Origin: Clostridiales bacterium
GTDB taxonomy: Bacteria; Bacillota; Clostridia; Oscillospirales; Oscillospiraceae
Length of the DNA stretch: 42,885 nucleotides
Direction: 5' to 3'
NCBI GenBank assembly: GCA_018374635.1
Contig: JAHAEW010000020.1
Coordinates: 1 to 42,885 of the forward strand
A program made the translations under genes and the position numbers. The notes under the pieces were generated by a model. It had not been told where the DNA came from, did not search any database, and saw only the letters and a list, made by a program, of their open reading frames with translations. Shown piece after piece: positions 31,724 through 38,715 of the stretch; position 1 is the stretch's first letter; every line of letters starts with the position of its first letter.

Positions 31724-32614
31724 TCAGAGGGCGGGCTTCTCCACCCCGGTGAGGTCGAAGGCGGGGATGAAGGCGCTCTCGGCGGAGGAGTCCTCCTGGG
31801 TGAAGCCCGTGAGACCCAGGGCGTCCATGTACTGCCGGGCGCTGCGGGCCTCGGAGGGGCGCAGCTTCCGGTCGATCTCGGGGAACTCCCCGGCCCGGCC
31901 CCAGGGGATGTACTGGCTCATGAGGGAGAAGAGGACCTGACCGGGCGCGAAGTGCTCCGCCACCCAGTCCATAACCTCCTTGGTCTCGCTCAGCCGCCCC
32001 GGAAGGATGAGGTGACGGATGATGACCCCGCGCCGGAGCAGGCCATCCCCGTCATAGACGCAGGGGCCGGTCTGGCGGTACATCTCCAGAATGGCGGCGC
32101 AGGCCGCCTCCGGATAGTCGGGGGCATCGGAGTAACGCGCCGCCGTCTCGGAGCGGAGGTACTTGAGGTCGGGGAGGTAGACGTCCACCTTCCCCTCCAG
32201 GGCGCGGAGGGTCTCCAGCGTGTCATAGCCCCCGGAGTTCCACACCACCGGCACGGGCAGGGGCTCCTCCAGCGCCTGGAGCACCGCGTGGGCAAAGTGG
32301 GTGGGATTCACCAGGTCGATGTTGTGGGCTCCCTGGTCGATGAGCTCCTGAAAGATGGCGCGCAGCCGCTCCACGGAGATGGGACGGCCGAAGTTCTCGT
32401 GGCTGATGGACTCGTTCTGGCAGAACACGCACCCCAGCGGACAGCCCGAGAAAAAGACCGTGCCCGCCCCGCGGGCGCCCGAGAGGGGCGGCTCCTCCCA
32501 TTGATGGAGGGCGGCCCGGGCCACCACCGGAAGGGAGGGCATGGCGCAGCGCCCCTCCCCGCGGGTGTCGGTGCGCAGGGCGGCGCACCTCCGGGGACAG
32601 AGATTGCAGATCAT
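31724..32614 (-). CDS. Radical SAM protein, PflX-like
   Basis: A 296-residue radical SAM enzyme. The cluster motif CPLGCVFCQN (CxxxCxxC) lies at about residues 58-65, after an N-terminal cysteine group (MICNLCPRRCAAL...GRC) typical of the PflX (COG1313) relatives of pyruvate formate-lyase activase. It should cleave SAM with a 4Fe-4S cluster; the substrate protein is unknown. AAGGAAGG ribosome-binding site. Confidence 0.88.
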   Translation of the reverse strand: MICNLCPRRCAALRTDTRGEGRCAMPSLPVVARAALHQWEEPPLSGARGAGTVFFSGCPLGCVFCQNESISHENFGRPISVERLRAIFQELIDQGAHNIDLVNPTHFAHAVLQALEEPLPVPVVWNSGGYDTLETLRALEGKVDVYLPDLKYLRSETAARYSDAPDYPEAACAAILEMYRQTGPCVYDGDGLLRRGVIIRHLILPGRLSETKEVMDWVAEHFAPGQVLFSLMSQYIPWGRAGEFPEIDRKLRPSEARSARQYMDALGLTGFTQEDSSAESAFIPAFDLTGVEKPAL

Positions 32615-32630
32615 GGCGGTCCTTCCTTTC

Positions 32631-32846
32631 TCATGCCTTCCAGACCTCCCGGCGCTCCGTGCGGCCCATCAGCCAGTCCACCGACACGCCGTAAAAATCC
32701 GCGATGTGGAGGAGGGTATCATATTTTGGCTTTCGGCCCAATTCCAGGTCCTGATACCCGCGCATGGAGAGGTGAACTTCCTCTGCTGCTTCGGTCTGAG
32801 TCAGTCCGCGTTCCTGGCGGAGCTGACGAATCCGCTGTGAAAACAT
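32631..32846 (-). CDS. Small XRE-type repressor
   Basis: A 71-residue single-domain helix-turn-helix protein (RQERGLTQTEAAEEVHLSMR, then LLHIADFYGVSVDWLMGRTE). It is divergent from a 60-residue gene, with two palindromic sites in the gap, the usual design of a self-regulating switch. AGGAGG 7 nt upstream. It may also affect the radical SAM gene 17 nt downstream. Confidence 0.9.
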   Translation of the reverse strand: MFSQRIRQLRQERGLTQTEAAEEVHLSMRGYQDLELGRKPKYDTLLHIADFYGVSVDWLMGRTERREVWKA

Positions 32847-32857
32847 ATGCGGCCTCC

Positions 32858-32906
32858 TTGACGCACAGTTAACTGTGTGTTAAAATCACAATACACAGTT
32901 GACTGT
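32858..32906 (+). promoter_or_regulatory. Promoter of the 60-residue gene with two XRE operator-like palindromes
   Basis: Promoter TTGACG (32858-32863), 17 nt, TAAAAT (32881-32886). Palindromes CACAGTTAACTGTG (32864-32877, perfect) between -35 and -10, and ACAGTTGACTGT (32895-32906) just after the -10; centres 30 bp apart, about three helix turns. Binding would block this promoter. Confidence 0.75.
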
Positions 32907-32925
32907 ATATTGTGGAGGGATAAAT

Positions 32926-33108
32926 ATGTCGCTGATGATTGACTTACTTTACGACTATTTTGTGGGCTATCCCAAGCCGGAGCGCTGGCCGGAGGAGCTG
33001 CGGGACAACCCCGTGGACGGACACAGCCGCTACGCCTTCGAGGAGGGCTTCCGGATGGGGGTGCTCCTCATGCTGGAGAGCACCGCCGGGGAGTTACTTC
33101 GGCCCTAG
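32926..33108 (+). CDS. Small protein of unknown function (60 residues)
   Basis: A 60-residue acidic protein with a clear GGAGGG site. It is the gene controlled by the operator pair described above and sits opposite the XRE gene. The sequence (LLYDYFVGYPKPERWPEELR, then YAFEEGFRMGVLLMLES) has the look of small DUF6809-like proteins of gut Firmicutes; I cannot name a function. Its last 15 nt overlap the end of the convergent thymidine kinase gene. Confidence 0.6.
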   Translation: MSLMIDLLYDYFVGYPKPERWPEELRDNPVDGHSRYAFEEGFRMGVLLMLESTAGELLRP

Positions 33109-33663
33109 ATTGCCCTCTTTCCAGTGCTTGCGGCACAGGCCGATATACCGGTCGTTGGCCCCCAGCACCACCTGCTCGCCCTCCTTGAGGACGTTGCCGT
33201 GCGCATCAAAGCGGGCGTTGCAGGTGGCCTTCTTGCCGCACCAGCAGATGGTCTTGATCTCCTCGATGATGTCGGCGCAGGAGAGCAGCTCCTGAGAGCC
33301 GGGGAAGAGCTCCCCCTTGAAATCGGCCCGCAGGCCGTAGCAGATGACCGGGATGTTCTGGCTATCCACCAGGTCGGTGAGGTAGCGCACCTCCTCCCGG
33401 GTGAGAAACTGGGCCTCGTCCACAATGATGCAGGCGTAGGCCTTGAGCTCCTCCGGGGTCTTTTTCCGCAGGTCGGTGAAATAGATGCACGGGTGGCTCA
33501 GTCCCGCCCGGGAGGCCACGAAGCGGGCCCCGTCCCGCTGGTCCAGCTCGGGCTTGACCAGGAGGGCGTCCTGCCCCCGCTCCTCGTAATTATAGCGCAC
33601 CATCAGGGCGTTGGCGGTCTTGCTGGACCCCATCACGCCGTAGCGAAAATACAGCTTTGCCAT
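33094..33663 (-). CDS. tdk: Thymidine kinase
   Basis: A 189-residue type II thymidine kinase that salvages thymidine to dTMP with ATP. The ATP loop is GVMGSSKTANAL (residues 9-20); the middle glycine of the usual GKT triad is replaced by Ser, giving SKT. The Mg site DEAQF follows (about 86-90), and the zinc-binding cysteines are CWCGKK...CRKHW near the end. Last gene of a minus-strand group. Start at 33663. Confidence 0.93.
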   Translation of the reverse strand: MAKLYFRYGVMGSSKTANALMVRYNYEERGQDALLVKPELDQRDGARFVASRAGLSHPCIYFTDLRKKTPEELKAYACIIVDEAQFLTREEVRYLTDLVDSQNIPVICYGLRADFKGELFPGSQELLSCADIIEEIKTICWCGKKATCNARFDAHGNVLKEGEQVVLGANDRYIGLCRKHWKEGNLGPK

Positions 33664-33710
33664 GGTCGTTCCATTCCCCTGTCTTTCATTTTTATAATAT
33701 GCCGGTGTGG

Positions 33711-35075
33711 TCACATGAGCTTCTTGAGCAGGCCAAGGCCCTTGCCCCTGTGGGGCGGGTAGCGCACCGGGATGTCCAGAGAGAGCTTGCGCAGGATGCC
33801 CTTCTCATGGGAGAAGGTGCGGTAGCCCCACTCCCCGTGGCAGCGGCCCATGCCGCTCTCCCCGACGCCGCCGAAGGGCAGGTTTCCGTTGGCCAGGTGG
33901 ACGACGGTGTCGTTGACGCACCCGCCGCCGAAGGGGAGCAGGGCGCTGACGCGGTCCATCCGGTAGTGGTTGCGGGTGAAGAGGTACAGGGCCAGGGGCC
34001 GGGGCTTGCTCTGAAGGTGGAGGACGAGCTCGTCCAGATCCTCATAGGGGAGCACCGGCAGGATGGGGCCGAAGATCTCTTCCTCCATGACCGGCATGTC
34101 CTCGGTGACGTCCACCAGGACGGTGGGCTCGATGCGCCGGGAAGGGGCGTCCCAGGTCCCGCCGCAGGCGGCGGTTCCCGACTTCATCAGGCCCAGCAGG
34201 CGCTCAAAGTGCTTGTCGTTGACGATGCGGGGGAGGTCGGGGCTCTCCAGGGGCCGCTCCCCGTAAAATCGGGTGATGCAGGTCTTGAGCTTCTCCACAA
34301 AAAAGTCCCTGGCCTCAGCGGGGACCCACACGTGATCGGGGGCCACACAGGTCTGGCCCGCATTGAGGAATTTGCCCCACGCGATGCGCCGGGCCGCCAG
34401 GTCCAGATCGGCGTCGGGGGCCAGGATGGCGGGGGACTTGCCCCCCAGCTCCAGGGCCACGGGGGTCAGATGCCGGGCGGCGGCGGCCATGACGGTGCGC
34501 CCCACCTCGGTGCTGCCGGTGAAGAAGATGAAGTCAAAGTGCTCTTCCAGCAGGGCGGCGTTCTCGGCCCGGCCGCCCTGGACACAGGCTACATAGCGCT
34601 CCTCAAAGACCTCCCCCAGCAGATCGGCCACCGCCTGGGAGGTGGCAGGGGCATAGGCTGAGGGCTTCACCACCGCGGTGCACCCCGCCGCCAGGGCGGA
34701 GATGAGGGGGACCAGGGTGAGCTGGAGGGGATAGTTCCAGGGGGAGAGGATGAGGGCCACCCCAAAGGGCTCCCGGTAGACCCGGCTGACGGCGGGGAAC
34801 TGGGAGAGAGGGGTGGGCGCCCGCCGGGGACGGGCCCATTTCTCCAGGTGCTTCCAGGCGTCCCGGAGCTCGGCGCGGACGATGCCAAGCTCCGTCTCAT
34901 AGGCCTCAAAGCGGGACTTGCCCAGGTCCTGCTCCAGAGCGGAGAGGAGGGCCTCCTCATGCTGCTCCAGGCCCCGTTTCAGGCGCAGGAGCATCTCCCG
35001 GCGAAAGGAGATGCTCCGGGTCAGGCCCTCGTTGAAGTAGCGCCGCTGGGCGGCGGTCAAGGCGGTAACATTCAT
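33711..35075 (-). CDS. Class 3-type aldehyde dehydrogenase
   Basis: A 454-residue aldehyde dehydrogenase of the short, fatty-aldehyde/class 3 type (YwdH-like). Catalytic glutamate in ELGGKSP at residue 209 and cysteine in GQTCVAPD at residue 243; cofactor motif LSPWNYPL; late motif EIFGPILPV. It oxidises medium- or long-chain aldehydes, possibly as detoxification. ATG at 35075 with AGGAG upstream, 23 nt after mutY. Confidence 0.92.
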   Translation of the reverse strand: MNVTALTAAQRRYFNEGLTRSISFRREMLLRLKRGLEQHEEALLSALEQDLGKSRFEAYETELGIVRAELRDAWKHLEKWARPRRAPTPLSQFPAVSRVYREPFGVALILSPWNYPLQLTLVPLISALAAGCTAVVKPSAYAPATSQAVADLLGEVFEERYVACVQGGRAENAALLEEHFDFIFFTGSTEVGRTVMAAAARHLTPVALELGGKSPAILAPDADLDLAARRIAWGKFLNAGQTCVAPDHVWVPAEARDFFVEKLKTCITRFYGERPLESPDLPRIVNDKHFERLLGLMKSGTAACGGTWDAPSRRIEPTVLVDVTEDMPVMEEEIFGPILPVLPYEDLDELVLHLQSKPRPLALYLFTRNHYRMDRVSALLPFGGGCVNDTVVHLANGNLPFGGVGESGMGRCHGEWGYRTFSHEKGILRKLSLDIPVRYPPHRGKGLGLLKKLM

Positions 35076-35098
35076 AGCGGCTCCTTTTCTGTGTGATG

Positions 35099-36148
35099 TC
35101 AGAGGGAGGAACTCAGCCGGGCGGCCACTGCGCCGGAGAAGGCCTGGAAGGCGTTGGGGATGGCATAGACCTCCTCCAGCTCCCGCGCGTCGGCCCACAC
35201 CCAGCCGCCGGGGAGGGCGTCGTCCGCCGTTTCGGCCAGCAGGGCGCGCATATGCCACTCGATGTGGGAGAAGATGTGCTTCCCCGCACCCCCCGGTTCC
35301 AGGGAGCGGGGGGTGATGCCCCAGTCTTCCAGCGCGGCGGGCCCGGCGTCCACCTCGTTGGGGTACTCCCACAATCCGGCCAGCAGGCCCCGCTTGGGGC
35401 GGCGGCGGAGGGCCACCCTGCCGCCGTGGAAGAGGAGAAATACCGTGCGCGCCTCCACCCGGCGGGCCTTCTTGGGGGCCTTGACCGGCAGCTCGCCGGT
35501 GAGCCCTTCCCGATGGGCGGTGCAGAAGGAAGCGGCGGGGCACTGCCCGCACAGGGGCGCGCCGTTGGGCAGGCACACCAGGGCGCCCAGCTCCATGAGG
35601 GCCTGGTTGTACGCCCCCGGGAATTTTCTGGGCATGGTATCCAGCAGGGCGGCGCGCATCCGGGCCTTGGTGGCGGCGTTCAGAATGTCCCCCCGGTCGC
35701 CGGTGATCCGGGCAACTACCCGCAGAACGTTGCCGTCCACCGCGGGGACCGGGATACCGAAGGCGATGGAGGAAATGGCCCCCGCCGTATACTCCCCCAC
35801 CCCGGCCAGGGAGAGGATCTCCTCATAGGAGGCGGGAAAGACCCCGCCGAATTCCTCCATGATCTGCCGGGCGGCCTTCTGGAGGTTGCGGGCCCGGTTG
35901 TAGTAGCCCAGCCCCTGCCAGAGCTTGAGGAGCGTATCCTCCTCCACGGCGGCGAGATGGGCCACGGTGGGGAGCGCGTCCAGAAAACGGCGGTAGTAGT
36001 CCAGCACCGCCGCTACCCGGGTCTGCTGGAGCATGATCTCCGAGATCCACACGTGGTAGGGAGTGGGATCGCTGCGCCAGGGGAGCACCCGGGCGTGCTC
36101 CTGAAACCACTGGAGCAGGGGGATGGGAAGCTGTTCAAGTTGATTCAC
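35099..36148 (-). CDS. mutY: A/G-specific adenine glycosylase MutY
   Basis: A 349-residue DNA repair enzyme that removes adenine mispaired with 8-oxoguanine. Helix-hairpin-helix with LAGVGEYTAGAISSIAFG and the catalytic Asp in VDGNVLRVVARI; catalytic Glu region EIMLQQTRVAAVLDYY; 4Fe-4S cysteines in CLPNGAPLCGQCPAASFC (C-x7-C-x2-C-x5-C); a C-terminal NUDIX-like domain recognising oxoG. Family length. Part of the minus-strand group with a pseudouridine synthase upstream. Confidence 0.95.
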   Translation of the reverse strand: MNQLEQLPIPLLQWFQEHARVLPWRSDPTPYHVWISEIMLQQTRVAAVLDYYRRFLDALPTVAHLAAVEEDTLLKLWQGLGYYNRARNLQKAARQIMEEFGGVFPASYEEILSLAGVGEYTAGAISSIAFGIPVPAVDGNVLRVVARITGDRGDILNAATKARMRAALLDTMPRKFPGAYNQALMELGALVCLPNGAPLCGQCPAASFCTAHREGLTGELPVKAPKKARRVEARTVFLLFHGGRVALRRRPKRGLLAGLWEYPNEVDAGPAALEDWGITPRSLEPGGAGKHIFSHIEWHMRALLAETADDALPGGWVWADARELEEVYAIPNAFQAFSGAVAARLSSSL

Positions 36149-36184
36149 GACGGTCCTCCGGGAAAAAGTTTGCTACTCATTTTA

Positions 36185-37135
36185 TCATACCCGCCCCGGG
36201 CCTTCAAGAGAGGGCGTGAGGGAAGAAATCTCCAGCAGGCGGAGCAGGTCCGGGGGCAGGGGGGCCGTCCGCTCCAGTCCGTCCCCGGTGATGGGATGGC
36301 GCAGGGAGAGAAGCCAGGAATGAAGGGCGGGGCGGGGGATAAGGCGGGGGTCCTCCCGGCCGTAGAGAAAGTCCCCCGTCAGCGGACAGCCCAGGTGGGC
36401 CATATGGAGGCGGATCTGGTGGGTGCGCCCGGTCTCCAGCTCCAGGCGCACCAAGCTCCGCCGCTCCCCCCGGGAAAGCACCTTGTACCGGGTGCGGGCG
36501 GGGGCGCCGTCGGGGCGGACCTCCCGCCGGAGGAGGGAGTCCTCCGCCCGGCCGATAGGGGCGTCCACCACGCCCCGCTCCGCCGGGGGGCACCCCTCGC
36601 ACACGGCCAGGTAGGCCCGGCGGAAGGCGGGGGTGTGGAGCTGCTCCTTGAGAAGCTCGTGGGCATGGGCGTGCTTGGCCACGCACATAAGGCCGGAAGT
36701 CCCCCGGTCCAGCCGGTTGACCGGGCGGAACCGGGCGGTCTGCCCCGATGTTTTGTAATAATAGGCCACAAAATTACCCAGCGTATGGTCAAAGTGGCCC
36801 GGACTGGGGTGGACGGCCACCCCGGGGGCCTTGTTGAGGAGAAGGAGGTCGGCGTCCTCATAGCAGATATCCAGCGGACCGGGGGTGGGGATGAGGGTCT
36901 CGTCCTCCCCGGTGTCCCCCACCAGGACGGAGAGCTGCTGCCCGGAGCGGGCCCGGGCGGTGACAAAGACCGGGACGCCGTCCAGCCGGATGCCCCCGGG
37001 GACGCGCTTGGCCCGCTTCACCGAGGTGCCCGAGAGGCCCAGGGTCCGCCGCAGCAGGGCGTCCACAGTGCTCCCATCCTGGGCGGGGGAGACGGTGAGG
37101 GCGAGCCGCCGGGGAGAATGATCTTCCGCTTCCAT
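36185..37135 (-). CDS. RluD-type RNA pseudouridine synthase
   Basis: A 316-residue enzyme converting uridine to pseudouridine in rRNA or tRNA. The catalytic Asp is in VNRLDRGTSGLM, followed by the family's late motif LELETGRTHQIRLH. The N terminus has an S4-like RNA-binding region (VDALLRRTLGLSGTSVKRAK). ATG at 37135 with AGGAGG 7 nt upstream; a longer frame to 37219 has no site. First gene of the group leading to mutY. Confidence 0.93.
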   Translation of the reverse strand: MEAEDHSPRRLALTVSPAQDGSTVDALLRRTLGLSGTSVKRAKRVPGGIRLDGVPVFVTARARSGQQLSVLVGDTGEDETLIPTPGPLDICYEDADLLLLNKAPGVAVHPSPGHFDHTLGNFVAYYYKTSGQTARFRPVNRLDRGTSGLMCVAKHAHAHELLKEQLHTPAFRRAYLAVCEGCPPAERGVVDAPIGRAEDSLLRREVRPDGAPARTRYKVLSRGERRSLVRLELETGRTHQIRLHMAHLGCPLTGDFLYGREDPRLIPRPALHSWLLSLRHPITGDGLERTAPLPPDLLRLLEISSLTPSLEGPGRV

Positions 37136-37191
37136 GCCGATTCCTCCTGTCTGGCGTAAGGGATTGCGCCGCTGTGCGGGCGGGCATATGA

Positions 37192-37219
37192 AGTATAGCA
37201 GGGGGGACGGAAAAGTCAA
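37192..37219 (-). promoter_or_regulatory. Promoter of the pseudouridine synthase-mutY group
   Basis: On the minus strand, TTGACT (37219-37214), 16 nt, TATACT (37197-37192). Confidence 0.7.
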
Positions 37220-37258
37220 GGCCGCCGCCCCGCCGGATACGGAAGAAGCTGGAAACGC

Positions 37259-37287
37259 TTTTCAACTGAAGAGAAACAAGGTATAAT
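37259..37287 (+). promoter_or_regulatory. Promoter of hemW
   Basis: TTTTCA (37259-37264), 17 nt, TATAAT (37282-37287). The -10 is perfect, the -35 weak. Ribosome-binding site GAGGTG at about 37312. Confidence 0.6.
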
Positions 37288-37324
37288 ACAAAAGAAAGAC
37301 CCTGATTGGACGAGGTGTACCTGT

Positions 37325-38536
37325 ATGGCTGGAAAACTCGGAATCTATATCCACATCCCCTTCTGCCGCAGCAAGTGCGACTACTGCGACTTCTACTCCC
37401 TGGCCGGGCGGGAGGGACGGATGGACGACTATCAGAAGGCGCTGGTCGCCCACATCCGGGAGACGGGCCTTCTGGCCCGGGGGCACCAGGTAGATACCAT
37501 CTATTTTGGAGGAGGCACCCCCAGCTACTACGGCGAGAAGCGCCTGCGGGAGCTGCTGGGCGAGGTCTGCCGCCGGTTTGACGTGGCCCGGGACGCCGAG
37601 ATCACCGTGGAGTGCAATCCCGACAGCGTGGAGAAGAAGATGCTCTGCCGCCTGCGTCGGGCGGGAGTCAACCGCATCTCCCTGGGGGTGCAGTCCTGCT
37701 GCGACCGGGACCTGGAGGGGCTCCACCGGCCCCACACCTTTGCCCAGGCCAAGGCCGCTGTCCAGGCCGCCCGGGAGGCCAAGATCAAAAATGTGAGCCT
37801 GGATTTCATCTACGGCCTGCCCAGCCAGAGCATGGAGGCCTGGACGGAGAGCGTGGAGAGCGCCCTGGCCCTGGAGCCGGAGCACCTCTCCTGCTACGGC
37901 CTGAAGGTGGAGGAGGGGACCCCCCTCTACACCCGGGTGGAGCGGGGGGAGATCCTCCCCGACGACGACATGCAGGCCGACATGTACCTGTGGATGGTGG
38001 AGCGGCTGGCCAAGGCCGGATACAAGCAGTATGAGATCTCCAACTTTGCCCGGCCCGGCTTCCAGTCCCGGCACAACCTGAAATACTGGATGGGGCGGCC
38101 TTACATCGGCTTTGGGCCGGGGGCCCACTCCGACTTCGGGGGACGGCGCTACTCCTTCGTGCGGGACCTGGACGCCTATATCGAGGGCGTGCTCCACGGC
38201 GGGAACATCGTGGACGAGTCCGAGCTGATCCCCCAGCGGGAGCGGGGCGGGGAGTACCTGATGCTCCGCCTGCGCACCACCCGGGGCATTGAGGAGTGGG
38301 AGTACCGGCGGGAGTATTTCATGAACTTCGACCCCATCGAGCAGAAGCTGGAGGAGTACGAGCGCCGGGGATGGGCCGCCCGGCAGGACCGGCGGTGGTA
38401 CTTCACCCCCCAGGGGTTCCTGGTGTCCAACCAGCTCATCGGCGACCTGCTGGAGATTCAGGAGAAGGCGGCCCTGGACACCCTGCTCCCCCGCCTGCGC
38501 CGGAACATCCGGGATACGGAACCGGGCCAGCCCTGA
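37325..38536 (+). CDS. hemW: HemW-like radical SAM protein (coproporphyrinogen III oxidase-like)
   Basis: A 403-residue radical SAM protein of the HemW/HemN family. The iron-sulfur motif is FCRSKCDYCDFYSL at about residues 14-27 and GGGTPSYYG follows at about 60. HemW is a heme chaperone in bacteria that bear it; true coproporphyrinogen oxidases share the fold. The Cys-x-Phe end of the HemN motif (CxxxCxxCxC) is absent here: the sequence reads CRSKCDYCDF, favouring HemW. No heme synthesis genes are nearby. Confidence 0.92.
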   Translation: MAGKLGIYIHIPFCRSKCDYCDFYSLAGREGRMDDYQKALVAHIRETGLLARGHQVDTIYFGGGTPSYYGEKRLRELLGEVCRRFDVARDAEITVECNPDSVEKKMLCRLRRAGVNRISLGVQSCCDRDLEGLHRPHTFAQAKAAVQAAREAKIKNVSLDFIYGLPSQSMEAWTESVESALALEPEHLSCYGLKVEEGTPLYTRVERGEILPDDDMQADMYLWMVERLAKAGYKQYEISNFARPGFQSRHNLKYWMGRPYIGFGPGAHSDFGGRRYSFVRDLDAYIEGVLHGGNIVDESELIPQRERGGEYLMLRLRTTRGIEEWEYRREYFMNFDPIEQKLEEYERRGWAARQDRRWYFTPQGFLVSNQLIGDLLEIQEKAALDTLLPRLRRNIRDTEPGQP

Positions 38537-38564
38537 GAAAGTCGGCGCGAAAGACGGCTTTCAG

Positions 38565-38593
38565 TTTACAAATGAGCGGCAATGTGTTAACAT
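38565..38593 (+). promoter_or_regulatory. Promoter of the SLH exoprotein
   Basis: TTTACA (38565-38570), 17 nt, TAACAT (38588-38593), 29 nt after the hemW stop. Confidence 0.6.
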
Positions 38594-38604
38594 AACAAAG
38601 TATT

Positions 38605-38706
38605 GGCGCGCCCGGAGCGGTTTGCCCGGGCGCCTTTTCCCGGTCGGAGAGGGTTCTCTGACCGGCAAGAAATTGGGATTGGATTGGCTGTGAACAGCCA
38701 AGGAGG
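38605..38706 (+). promoter_or_regulatory. Three-hairpin leader of the SLH exoprotein gene
   Basis: Hairpin 1 (38605-38634), GGCG..CCCGG/CCGGGCGCC with a bulge, followed by TTTT: terminator-like, possibly an attenuator or the hemW terminator. Hairpin 2 (38640-38665), CCGGTC-GAGA/TCTC-GACCGG. Hairpin 3 (38684-38701), TTGGCTG-TGAA-CAGCCAA, whose last base is the first of the AGGAGG site, so it may mask translation. Confidence 0.65.
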
Positions 38707-38715
38707 TTTTTGTAC

